A DNA stretch of 64,000 nucleotides from Bombus terrestris (taxonomy: Eukaryota; Arthropoda; Insecta; Hymenoptera; Apidae). How positions within the stretch are numbered: the first letter of the stretch is position 1; every line of letters starts with the position of its first letter. Of this stretch, positions 24,679-36,540 are shown piece by piece. Location: assembly GCF_910591885.1 (NCBI RefSeq), contig NC_063272.1, forward strand, positions 11,358,364 through 11,422,363. Reading direction: 5' to 3'. The translations under genes and the position numbers were made by a program. Below the pieces are notes generated by a model. It made no database searches and was not told the DNA's origin. It saw nothing but the letters and a program-made list of their open reading frames with translations.

Positions 24679-25180
24679 CAGTGACTCGCGAAAGTATTCA
24701 TATACTCATCGACATCTTTTATGAATATATTACTTGTGTTGTACGAAACAGTCTGAAATTTTATTAGTATTGTAATGACACCTACCTATCATGATTACAT
24801 AGAATTTTCGACAATTCTGAAAATTGTATATGCAAGTTATAAGATATTTAGTACAATACCATGCAGAGATGAAAAATCATTTAAATATTTAAACAGGCAA
24901 TCGTACACAATATTAATAAATTTCAATATACAATGGGACCATCTTTAATACTTTTTATATGATTTAAAATGAATATTCGTATCACGAATATACTAATTTC
25001 TGTACTAAATATAAGTTTGCAGTAAATACGTATCTTGTCCTTCCATGTATATTTTCAGATTAGATACAAATCTCCCCAATATAATCTTGGCAATCGCGTC
25101 TCGTTATAGCTCTAATGAAATGTCAAGATCTTTTATATAACACGCGTGATATACGTAAGTGTACGAATATTTTTGTTGTA
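24679..25180. mobile_element. Non-autonomous element with terminal inverted repeats (MITE-like)
   Basis: The left end reads cagtgactcgcgaaagtatt and the right end ends in gtgtacgaatatttttg. Left 24689-24707 and the reverse complement of 25157-25175 match at 14 of 19 positions. The start, cagtg followed by cgaaagtattc and then a cata-cac-like core, is of a kind recurring in bee and other hymenopteran genomes as short Tc1/mariner-related elements. The AT-rich interior has no usable reading frame. It lies about 230 bp upstream (in transcript sense) of the MBD exon, so it is in the adjacent intron. The family name is not known to me, and the ends are approximate. Confidence 0.55.
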
Positions 25181-28035
25181 AATACGTAGGTGGGATAAGT
25201 AAGAGAAGACGGAACACGGTACGAAAATTAAAACGTCTTCTCTTATTTTTCCCTGGGCGAAGTTTCAATCGTGTTTCTGCGCCATACTTCCAGCATTGGG
25301 AGGAAAGCCAACGAGCGATATCAAAGATAAATTAACCAACTCATAAAGAAGCTGTAGCGGTGAACGAGGGAGTCGATGTTTCGAGGGGAGCGGCAAATAG
25401 GCGTTTCATAATTTCACCGGCTGCGTCGATGAGCTGGAAGGAGACGGTTTATTACCTACAGACATCGCTTGTTTGGTGAGACCGGACAGTAATGGTTCGA
25501 GGACGTTTGCTGAGCGACCAACGAATTACACTGAGGGGATCCTCACCGATAATTCTAACTGGCCCTGTGAAATGAAAACGGTTATCGATGTTCGTAAAGG
25601 GGACCGAGTTATTGCATCGCTTGGATTGCTGGCAAATTTTCTGCAAAGGGTGCTTTACGATTGAGAGTTACGACTTCTATATACTACGGTTCCTTCACAG
25701 AAATTTGTAGTTCTTTTCTTAATATTTTTATACTTAATCTTGTTAATCGAATCGTTTCTTCGGTAGAAATTACCATAATCGTTTTTTAATGTCGAATTTA
25801 TCAATTTTATGTATTGCACCTTTTTCTTCGTGAATCTGTGATGTTCGTGAATTTATAAAAATTCTTTGTACATGTTTCTTGACTCCTTTTACATGTACAT
25901 ATTTATATATTAAAATTTAGAACTAATTCATTTCGAATTTAAAAAATTTCGTTGTTAATTGTTTAACGAATACTCGCTAATTAACTCTGTTCCTTTTTTT
26001 GAATAAAGACGACCAAAAACTTCAGAGACACGTGACTAAAATTTATTTTCAGTGTGTATCATGTATGTATGTATTTAACATTGGATTTTGCAATTGTTCC
26101 GAAGAACAAAAAACGTGACTCGTTGTATCTTTGCCCTGTGATCTTCACACATATTAATTAAACATTCGTAATCCGTCAACCTTCTAGTTAGAATATACAA
26201 TAGAAGGATCCTTTGTTTCGTTTATTACTATCCAAACAGAAACACCGTAGAATATCAACATCTGTATAAATCATTTTTACGCGTCGTCAACATCTGACCT
26301 ATTTCGCCGTATTTAAGCAAACGAAATTTCGGAAGACGTAATCCGGCAAAGCTGCATAAAATGTTTCGCATTAAGCGTAGTCAAAGGTCTCTCTGCGTTT
26401 CACGTTGGTAACATCGTTCGGCCGACAATTTGCGCGATTAACGCGTTCAATCTCCCGGCATTAAGCGTCGTTGCATTTTTATCTCGTTAGCATTTTCATT
26501 TGGCGCGGTCTAGAGGCTGGGAGTAATTGAAATTCCGCAATTAATCTGGAAACACGGCCGTCATAACGTGAAGGGAAGGACGAGGTCTGGTCTCTGGTAG
26601 GCCGTCGAACGGAAAGACGGTTTATCACCTATCGCTCTCTGACGTCGAATCCCCGACAGCGATGCTTTGCAAGCAACTAATTCGACGAAGGGATCTTCGC
26701 CAGGCGGTTCGGGTTGAATCAACGAGCTGAAACGGAGGCAGGGTCGCCCGTTTGTATATTGATTACCTTGTAGAGGGACAGAGAGACTTTGTTTCAGAGT
26801 ACTTTGCAGCTTCCTAAACTAATAACCTCGGGCGCTTCATCCCGGCATTATAACCTCGGGGGAAGGCTCGCCTTTCCCGTCCGATCCCGGTCCATAGGAA
26901 TCCTCCTGGCAATTATTTCTCGTGACAACAAGACGAATTCGCGCACCCACGTTCGCGCTAATTTGCGCCGAATTCGATTTGTTCGCCGTGCTGCCAGCCC
27001 ACCACCAGCCCCTTCTCGCGTCTGCTTTCCACCCTTTGTCACGTCCGCTATGAATTATGAAATACATATTTTCACTCTCGCCGCGAGTTAGTCGCGGATT
27101 ATTATTAGCCTTCTGCAGGAAGTTAGCTGAAGTTGTGTGTACACATTGCGTGAAATTCAGGCCGGATTCTCGAACGAGTGATGGAATAGTGAGTTAGCTA
27201 TGGCAAACGTTTATCGAAGTATTTCTAACGAGATGATTGGCAACTGAGATTGAGTTATGGTCGAATTGTGTATTTGGTTGAGGATTTTGGGGCTGAATAT
27301 GTGGTGTATACACGTAACATGTAGCTTATAATTTCCAATAAGTTAGAGTCTTTGTAAGCAGAACGTTTGCTCCAAGAAAAGGAATATTGATTATAACCTT
27401 TTTACTTCAGTTTGTAATCTACGCTATAGATAGGTTCGATCAGTATATTCGCGTAAATCAAATTTCATTAGTATTTAGAAATCTTGTTAATATGCTTGAG
27501 TTATATCTGGATTATGGATAAGTATAAATAAAGGAAAACAATAAGGTATTTGTTTACATATTCACACCATACTAAACACAAATTTTACGAGTTTCAGATC
27601 TTCACATGATTGATATTAGAATTTTGTATACACCTCTTAATTGAATAAAGACGAAAGACATGTAATTATATAATTCACTGGGAATTATTCCAAGATAATC
27701 AACACTGTTAATTACCGTGAACTGTTTCAGAATCAACTTAAGGATACATGTTGCATTAAATTAATATTTTTTTAATGATACGACTTCTTCCTTACGTTGC
27801 TGGTGAATTATCTCAACTTTCTCTATATCTATAATGGAAATGGAGTTATATTCAGACTATTATTAAAGTTGGCATAGTAATCAAAGTGCCTTGCCACATG
27901 TAGAATTTGTAATGGAGAATATGCGTAACTACATTATGAATGAAATAGTATTGAAAGCATCGAGATTGTATGCAAACCTTCTGTTGTTATCTGTTATCTG
28001 AGTGAACTAGTTGGCACAGTAATTAAGAGCGTGGT
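25181..28035 (-). other. Presumed intron upstream of the MBD exon, first part
   Basis: AT-rich, with a CpG-richer patch at 26280-27060. No MBD N-terminal exon (which should carry a GW or similar tryptophan motif and end in a split serine codon) was found. Confidence 0.5.
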
Positions 28036-28341
28036 TGATCAACTACGAAAATTCGAGTAATTACTTTCCGTCTCGGTAAGACAAATTTGCTATCTACTCG
28101 GGTTGTTAATTTACCTCGGATTGGATTTGTCGAGAAACATTGGAAGCTAACAACTTGGATTTACCTGCTTGATGATTTAGTCTATTCTAAAGTAACCGAA
28201 GATTACAATATTTATGATATCAAAAAATATCTATATCAAAAGAAGATATATACATTACAGAATCTCTTTATAAATACAATCGACTGTATTTCTGTAATTA
28301 TAAAAGAGAATTTAATTATGAAAGAATCTTTATTGGATTAG
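28036..28341 (+). pseudogene. Relic of an insect retroelement envelope (baculovirus F-like) gene
   Basis: Seen: an open stretch with no ATG near its beginning. It contains RIGFVEKHWKLTTWIYLLD and, about 50 residues on, a single cysteine in DCISVIIKENL before a stop. Known: the N-terminal part of insect errantivirus Env proteins and their baculovirus F relatives has a tryptophan-containing segment of the type W-x-L-x-T-x-I-x-L, followed by a helical stretch with conserved cysteines. Inferred: a short, truncated copy of such a gene. Only about 100 codons survive; no cleavage site, fusion peptide, transmembrane anchor, LTRs or pol are visible, so it is inert. The match is from pattern memory only and could be chance. 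Confidence 0.38.
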
Positions 28342-31300
28342 CAATATCCTATTCGTAATTTACAATAAAATAAAATAAAAGAATTTTTACTACGATAATC
28401 GTAATAAATGGTTATCTACATAAAATAAGGGAGAAAAGAATCAAAGTCTGTTACGTTTCTACCTAAAATTTCATATCTCCACTTGATTCTAATGCATACG
28501 TTCTCGCAAGTCTATTCGAGGATGAAGCCAGGTTTGTGGGGTTCGTAAAGCAGACTTTTTCCATGCCACCCTCTTATCCCGGATTCGAAATGCAAAATCC
28601 TTGGCGATGTATCAACATTCACGGAACCATAGACCCAGACTGGATTCCCGACTACCAGAGAAAATAAGAATCGAGGGTGGAGAATTCTCCACGTGGTCGC
28701 ATAACCTCCCTCGCCTAAGAATGGAGGAAAGCTTGTATCATAGATAATGCCGTAACATTTTCACGAAGAAAATCTGTAACGGAATATGAAAACGTGCATA
28801 CGATTCGATAAATAATCCATATAACGTGGATGTCTACGACGATTGAATTTATTTTATATCTAACGATATTTTTATTAGAAGTAGTATATTTGGAAATATT
28901 TATATTTCAGGACTTATACAGGGGAGAAATTATTTTACCCGTGATATTACAAATTTCGAATTTTTCTCCTCTCCAGACAATCAGCACGATGCGTGTACTT
29001 TATTTTGAAAGTAGCACAAAATAATTAACATGTTCACGCTTGGTAATTTTACTGAGATCTAGAACACTACAGGGTTCTACATTTAAGACTAGGACAAGCA
29101 TTTGGAAAGTTAGCTTTCGAATATTATACTTTATATTAATTGTTATTATTACCTATTTGAAACAAATACAAGAAATCCTTATTTCCTCAGCATTATTGAT
29201 AATTGATGTGTCCTATTATTAATCATGAGAGGACATAAAGGTTACTATGTACGGCGTCAGCAACTGCAATTTAATGCGTTAATTATTCTATACTAACCTC
29301 GCTCTTATTAACAGATAGAAAGATTTTTAACGTTCGAAAAAATTAAAATTAACTTCTATATGACTAATAAAAATGATAATAAAACTTCTCTTGTGTGATA
29401 TAAAACAATTAAGTAGCAGCTGATAAACAGGTATTTGATAATATTCTTGTGGAAAGATAAATCTTTTTATTTTGTGACGCAGGAGTCGATATCGCGAGCA
29501 ACGGCGAGACCGGTAACTTATTTTCCTATAAAACCGCGACAACGGATTCAACAACACAGCTGTGATTCCATAAATAAGGGTTGTGAGGAGTTCCTCCCAA
29601 TTTCAGTTAGCACGTGAAGTGCGCCGAGGCATGTTGCACAGAGTAAAGAGGCACGGTGGATGAATTATATCGGTTGGAAAGGCTGGCTAAGCTGCTTGTC
29701 CTCGTAAAGCGAATTCTGCCACCAACGAAACCAACATCAGCTTTTACGATGCCACCCACCCTTCGGGCTCCACCCCAGACCTTGTCGAATCATTCTTGTT
29801 CTTGAAGCTGTATCGTACCCGTTGTTTACTGTACGATTTGTCATGATTCTTTCCGCAAGGACAGTTTCCTATTTTTAAAGGAAGTTACGCTCATTTAAAT
29901 TGAAGTATCTGCGAGATGAAGAAAAAATGCTAACAGACGAGCGAGTCACGAGAGACGGACAGAAATATATAAAGAATTTCTTTTCCTATCATATTATAGC
30001 AAAAAGAAGAATATTATTTTCATGTGCATTTTTAACACCTGAAAAAAAATCTATTACAATTTTTAATGTAACATAATTAAATTAACGGCTATATTTCTCT
30101 TGCACATTTTTACCAGGAACATTTCCAGATTGCATTATCTTCGATCATATCTCAATGTACGATGCTTAAAACAAGGATGAAAATTGCGTAAAATGAGGTA
30201 AGAAACTATTTATATTTAAAACATATAGAATAACAGGTGCGTTCCGCTGTAGTAATTTTATGGGAGCAAGGTCAGTGAAATATGAACATAGGTATTATTC
30301 CTTGATATAAATGGTTTGATCAACAAGCTGCTTTACCTACTCAACATTGTACCCTACTGTAATAACAAAAAACCGTTATGATAATGAAAACAATTTTATG
30401 ATATAAACAACTCATTCCAGGACCGATTAAATCAATCAGATAGACAAAAACGAATTATTCTTTCGTAATTGTATTTGCGCATAAATTACTCTTCTTATCC
30501 TTCCCCAAGATCAGCAGAAGATTAATGAAAATGATACGCGTAAGAAATTTCATAAAGTAAATGTATAGCTCATTTTATTTATAGCGATATAGAAACACGG
30601 TGAAAGATAGGTCGTTCTTCGCAATTTGCATATTAAAATCTTTCTATAATCAAATTAAAGTTGGAGATTTGAAGAGATAAGGGCCCCTTACCTTAATCCT
30701 ACAATAATTGAAAAACGTAGAATGTTGCATGCAATTCTAGGTATCGCTTGAAGTCTTGAATCTTTACGATTAGCAGTATACTTTCTTACGAGGAAAGAAA
30801 CATCAGAGTTTTTCACTTTAACTTGGAATCCAGGAAGTAATAACGCTATTGCTGTCACGTGTACAAATAACAATCGACTGGAAATTCCCTGAATCCAAAT
30901 AACTTAAGAACTCTTTACAATATACAACATTGACTTGCGGTGTCAGTCAACATGTTTCAAAGCAAAGACACGTCGCGTCTGTAAATTTTAATTCAATCTC
31001 GTTTTATAGGACTAATTTAACGCACGTATGCGCGAAGCAGAATAAGTTGAAAGGTGGTGAACACGTTTTTCATATTCAGGTCGCAATATCCTTTGACCAA
31101 CAATATTACACGCGTGCTGCTGACAAGACGTGACATTAGAACGGTCAGGTTCCCATAACCCTCGAGACTCGTGTCCGTGCATGTATCTGAGGTTGGGAAT
31201 GCCGTTGGCGCGTGGACTATACTTATCTACGATCTATGAACAGTTTACCCTTCATACAAACTTTTCCGTGGTAACATGTACGCGCGCCAGAACGCGTCCA

Positions 31301-32043
31301 CATGTTCTTTGAAACCACAACTGCTCGCGGTCTTCGGGACAGAACGTGGGAAGGCGAGCTGAATCCTTTCTTCCATAATGCTGCAATTCATGACTTGAAA
31401 ATCAATTGCATAGCACGCTGGAAAGACCGAACGATGATAAAATCTTGTTAAATATTTCAAGAGTATGGGTATTGTGCACGTATTTGGAAAGATGCGATGT
31501 AATACACGGTAGAATTTCCAATAATTGAATTCATAGGAAGACATGATCTCTTGGATAGAAGAAAATTCGAATGCTCTTCTTTGCTTACGACGATTTCATT
31601 TTGTATTTCAAAAAGAATAATATCACTTATAGGGAAAATAAAATGTAATATTAATGTAATATTTTTTAATTAATGGTCTCTTATTATTGTTTGTAAATGT
31701 AACCCACGTCCTTTTTACTGGAAACATTAAGTTGCACGAAGTTTTCAATAATTATAAGTTATGCTTCAATGAATAAATGATTCTGAATTCGCGTCTTAAT
31801 AAATTTATTCGTGTCTTAAAGCAGCCTCAAATGTGTTTGCTTTTAACGTATTTACTATAGAGATTTAGTTGCTTTCCTGTTTGCATACGTCCTCAATTAT
31901 TGTTCCTTTCAAATCAAAAAATAGCTAAGCAAACTTCAATTTTATTTAACTATACTGTTCTATTCGTTTCTTTTTCACGTTTGTAAAATATCCTTTTAGA
32001 CATGTTTTCTAAAGTATTTTATAATTAATATATATTAACATAT
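28342..32043. other. AT-rich non-coding DNA
   Basis: No gene recognised. Slightly GC-richer patches at 28500-28740 and 29580-29830 carry no long frame. Confidence 0.6.
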
Positions 32044-32486
32044 ACAGAGTGTAGAAAAAGACGGGGAAAAGCTTTAAGAGCATGTGGTACTCGTCAGAAC
32101 AAGCAAAGACGTCTTATATTAACATGAGTTCAAAAACCATTAGTTTCGAAGTTACGAGATGTTTGGTGAATGAAAGTATAGCGTATAATAAACCAGTTGC
32201 TTCATTACAACGAACAGCAGTTGATCCAAGAAATCTGCTGCCAAGAGATAAAAGAAATGCCGAGGTTCATTCAACGTGTGCGCGCTTCTATGAGAAAACG
32301 TGTCAAAGTGTGCGTTGAAGCGGACTGGGGACATATCGAACGTACTTTATGTTGCAAAGGTAATGTCTCACTGGCAAAAACATCTCGCAACTCAGAAACA
32401 TGCAGTTTTTGAACCGAATGCCGCTTGACACTTTTTTGCTTGTTTTGATGAAGTGCTATATGCGTCTAAAGTTTTTCCCCAACAGT
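32044..32486 (+). mobile_element. Internally deleted Tc1/mariner-IS630-type DNA transposon
   Basis: Imperfect terminal inverted repeats are visible: left 32063-32082 (ggggaaaagctttaagagca) against the reverse complement of 32461-32480, 16 of 20 positions matching. The left end reads cagagtgtagaaaaagacgg, resembling the cagggtgtc-type ends common in insect elements of this superfamily. Between the repeats lie a short untranslated leader and then only the last part of a transposase frame, so most of the gene has been lost. Such deletion derivatives cannot move by themselves and behave like MITEs. The outer limits are approximate because the right end is decayed and no clear TA target duplication was established. 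Confidence 0.62.
32197..32349 (+). pseudogene. C-terminal remnant of a DDE (Tc1/mariner-IS630) transposase
   Basis: The frame reads NEQQLIQEICCQEIKEMPRF and continues IQRVRASMRKRVKVCVEA, then DWGHIERTL. Known: DDE_3-type insect transposases end with a helix of the form L-x-x-x-I-x-x-E-I-x-x-I-P, then R-x-S-x-x-x-R-x-x-x-C-I-E, then G-G-H-x-E. The match is to that tail only; the catalytic DDE residues and the DNA-binding domain are absent. It sits between the inverted repeats of the element at 32044-32486. Confidence 0.6.
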
Positions 32487-35360
32487 ATTTACATAATACT
32501 GCGTTAGAACGTTTTATTCATGAAAAGCATGGAACGCAGAAAAGGTAGTGAAAAATTATATCGAATAATAAAACTAAATATTCGAAAGCTATTTACATTT
32601 TAATAACATCTATTGAAATATAACGTTCATTTCGGAGCACATAGAAGAACCGCAAGAGAGAACTCCTCAATGAGAACAGCAAAATAAAAATCTGAGAGGA
32701 CATCTCAAGTCGAGTAAACTGTTACATACCTATATCTCAGATTGATTGAATTCAGGCCGCTAGAATTCAGGTAACTTGCCCAAACGATGCTTCATACCAT
32801 CGTTCGAATCGCTGGCGTACAAAGGGAATACTGGCGAGGTTTACGCAACGATTCATCGAATGCTGATACACAACGAAGACTGGAGATTACGTTTCAGGGG
32901 AACGTTCAGATTTATTTGATTCTCCTTCGAACACGTTCGTATAATCGTTTCAGCGGTATTCCAGTCGTCTGGCGTAATTGTGCAGGCAAACAATCGCGAG
33001 TATCCGAGAGCGGAGTATCCGTAAAGCGATCGAAATTGTTAAACGCGATGGCAGGCGAAGGGATAGAGGAGAGGAGCGGGTGGCGCGAGGGGGAGAAGCG
33101 GAGAAACGAAGATCACGGGTGATAAATCGTCGAAGGCAGGCCGCAACGCTAGATATACCGAGGCGTACCAATTGGAATTGGCTCGTAATTCGCGGCCATT
33201 CCGACGGATGGCTTCACCCCGATAATTACCGCTCCGTGATAAATTTATGACAGCAATAATTTACGCGGAAACTGCGGCCGACTGGTTCGATAAAGAGCGA
33301 TTAACTATAAAACGAAGCTACGCGAACGCGACGCTCCGATGCGATGCGCCGCGACGCACACCTCTCTCTCTCTCTCTCTTTTTCTCTCTACGTCTCTCCA
33401 TTATACGCGATCCAACTTCAAATCGAAGGGATAAGTCTGCCGTTTACGGGATTAAACACGAACGGTGACGTCCAATTGGATTTTAAAGTCGTTTCGTGAT
33501 ACTCTGCAACGTTTCGCATCGTGTTCTAGGGTTTAGCATTGTATATGGCGTATCCCTTAAATTGAACATTTAAGTTATTCCTGTTGCTATTAAAGATGAA
33601 AACAGTGGAGTTTTGGAAAAGAGGATTAAAGTAGGGCAAGAGGAATTCATGTTGTTTTTCAAGAATTGCATCTAATTATCTTGTATTGTATATCCTTGTA
33701 AATATACGTGTTATTTCAATATCATGTGTGTGTTGTTGTAAACGATATATTGACACAGATCGTAAGAGTAAATCTTTCACACCTCATGTCTCATTGTATT
33801 TTTCATGCTTTACTATATATTTCTTACTTTTACTATTACTTTTGGTAAATTTGGACTATTGGTCCGTCAAATAATATTCATTATATTACATCTTTTTATT
33901 TATACTCAAGACAAATATTAACTGATATTAGCGAATCTGGATATACTCTATATCGAAGAATTTCATACAGAGCGTGCACGATAAAACGTCTATTTTCATT
34001 ACGCGTTTCTACCTTGGAATTTCTAAAATCTTCATAACCCAGATTTTTATTATTTTCTAAAATTGCTAATATTATGCAAGGAAAGTACATTAAGCGAATA
34101 TTTATACATATTAGAATGAAAAAAAAACACTAGAACTAGATTTTATTCAATCTTATGATATGTACGAGTAACATTAAGATAAATAAATCAGCATATAAAT
34201 CGGTTATATCGTATACTATTAAAGACCTAAAAGCAGTGGAAATAGATCAGTGAAAATAGATACTACACGAATACCACCTCAAGTGTCGCTTCTAACCAAT
34301 TAAAAAATCTGTGGTTGGTGATCAGTGATCCGTGATCAAGCTGGAGCATGAGGGTTTTAAATAGATTATAGCTGTAAGGCGCGCGTCAACATAAATGCGT
34401 CATCAAACTTCTAACGAAACTAATTGCAATGCTGCTGGCAAGCCGTCAGAACAGTCTTCCAAAAGGACACGCTTTACACCCGGAAGTCTCGATATTAACT
34501 GTACCTTCCCCCTCTATTAGCGCTTTAAAGAAACCGCACTCGACGCTTCTAATGTACACAAAATGTCTGCATACAGTCGTGCGTTTCTTTGTTGAGAACG
34601 TTCATATATCTGTCAGTTCAAAACGATTCTTTTAATTTTTTTAACAATATCTTTTCATCAACAATTTCTTTTTGGAAAAAGCTTACTGCTCACTTAATTC
34701 ATATTCAAATAAATATCTTCGTCGTCTCTCAGTTGTCTGTCATTTAATAACGAAACACGTTAACGTAATACACTGGCATACAAATTCTTTTTGCGTACAA
34801 AAAATATTGATTTATGATTATAGCTCACAATTGTCAACGTTATAATAGTGATTATTAATTCTTGGGCGAAAAATTGAATTTAACTACTGAGATCATTCCG
34901 AGAGTGCATAAACTAAGACCTTATTAGTTTCAGATGGAGGATATCTAGAATTAAAATATCGATCTTGCAAGTACTTCACTTTCGTCGTTTAATTTATACT
35001 TTATCTTACTTTAATCAATTATTCTATTAAGCTACAAAAGTCTAAATTGATAGACCTTCGAATTCAAAAATATATCAAATGGTACTTTTACAAATTCGTA
35101 ATACTCTTTTTATCGCAGTAGATACAGTCTTAATTCTTTAAGAAAATACCTAAAACCACACAATGTTTAGGAATTATAATAATTACATTAAATATATAAT
35201 ACGAAATTTTATTAAAATATCTTTGACTTAAAATCGCACGATACCAATTATAAAACGCGTATCAAATCGAATATGATGCAGAACCCCGTAAAAAATGCAT
35301 CATGGTCTGAATTCGAAATAGCCCCACAAAGGTTTAAAAAGTGAAACCAACCCAATTCCT
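32487..35360. other. Non-coding with one CpG-rich patch
   Basis: The patch at 32930-33480 is CpG-rich and ends near a CT microsatellite. The rest is AT-rich with nothing supportable. Confidence 0.6.
33362..33379. repeat. (CT)n microsatellite
   Basis: Nine CT units followed by tttttctctc. Confidence 0.92.
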
Positions 35361-35569
35361 CCGCGTTCACCATCCAACCAATTTACCACACGCAGCCATT
35401 CACTTCTTTCAAGAAAAATCCGCTTACCAAAGCGTAAAGCTATCGGCAAGAATCCACGCGTTTCAGTCTCGAACGGAAGAAAAAACGATAAACGCGGTTA
35501 ACGCGTAAACAAGCGGAACACGTAACGAAAGGGGCGATCGGGAAGCATTCGTATCGAGACGAAGCTCAG

Positions 35570-36183
35570 CCTCGTTCACCGCTGCGTTGGTCCAGGACAC
35601 GAAAACAGCGCAACTCGAACGCGCCGCCACAAATCAATAATCCCATTCGCAAGATCGTTCGTGTTCGATCAATTTCGGTGTCCATTACGGTTCGAAGAGA
35701 GCGGTCTCTATCTGCGGCCAGGTTTGCGGCACGATATTATCGGGCGAAGCAACGCGCAATCGTCCAGAGAGTGGGGAGTCCAGTGTGCAGGAGGGCTGTG
35801 AGAGAGAGAGAGAGGAAGAGAGAGAGAGACGAGGAGGAGATCGAATAATTTTCGACCACGAAAAGTGAAACGTTAACGGCGGCCGATCACGAACCGCTTG
35901 TTTCCTTCGGCTGTTTTGCACTTTTGTGCATGCGAGTTTGGACTCGCGGGCCGCGCGATTCGGCCCGGCAACGAGCCAGACAGAGACCAATAGGCAACCA
36001 TTTCGCAACGTTGGATCAGCCGTAGATTGCAGTCATTTGCCGACATAAATTGCATGGCCGGGTAATCGTCCCGTGCGGAGAAACGAGAGCCGTTATACGG
36101 TGTGCACGTCGAAAACGCCTCGGATCGAGAAAAAATCAGCGAAGTTCTCCCCGCGGAGAGAATTCTCTCTTCATTCTTCGACG
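35570..36183 (+). promoter_or_regulatory. CpG-rich block with GA repeats, candidate promoter or 5' UTR
   Basis: The stretch is GC- and CpG-rich against AT-rich surroundings. It contains an initiator-like TCCAGTGTG around 35779, then GA runs at 35800-35814 and 35819-35829, the kind of site bound by GAGA factors in insect promoters. A candidate start codon follows at 36184. No TATA box is obvious. It could equally be an enhancer or simply a GC-rich patch; transcript data would decide. Confidence 0.25.
35800..35829. repeat. (GA)n microsatellite, interrupted
   Basis: Two GA runs, 35800-35814 and 35819-35829, separated by gaag. They lie inside the CpG-rich block and could serve as GAGA-factor sites. 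Confidence 0.92.
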
Positions 36184-36235
36184 ATGGATTCCCGGTACGC
36201 GGAAGACGCTCACGGCGATCCCGAGATCACTTCCA
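36184..36235 (+). CDS. Possible first coding exon of an unidentified plus-strand gene (tentative)
   Basis: Seen: an ATG in the context gacgATGG starts a short frame reading MDSRYAEDAHGDPEITS, followed by a candidate donor CCA/GTGAGC at 36236. The charged, low-hydrophobicity peptide resembles the start of a nuclear or cytoplasmic protein, and the stretch lies in the most CpG-dense block of the window, 370 bp after a GA-repeat tract. The same frame is open upstream to an earlier ATG at 36073 and runs past the donor to a stop at 36253-36255. I do not recognise the protein and cannot find a matching second exon, so this may be chance. If real, it would be a gene nested in, and opposite to, the presumed sba-like intron. 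Confidence 0.2.
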
Positions 36236-36540
36236 GTGAGCCGCGTACACGATGATTGCTCGATCGGTGTCGAGATCGAGTTCGATTCGTTCCCTTTCGT
36301 TTCGTTTCGTTTCACGATGCTTCTCACCGTTTCCAGCGATTTTCCTGCCTCCGTGGGAGCAGCACGAGAGAAAGTGATTAATTCTCGCTGGTATGGGAAG
36401 GCGATGGAATGGCGGGCAGAGTGGAAAAAGAGCAATTTGTTTCCAATGATAAGATTCTTAATTAATTGTGCACTCTCTCTGACTGAAAAATGTAATTTAA
36501 TACTGTCCGTGCTTGGTATACGTGAACGTATTTAACCAGT

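Noticed and set aside
26837..27067. Minus-strand GWKADARRGW peptide as the missing start of the MBD
   Set aside because: The residues after GW do not follow the MBD pattern (no Y-x-SPS end) and there is no donor in the right phase.
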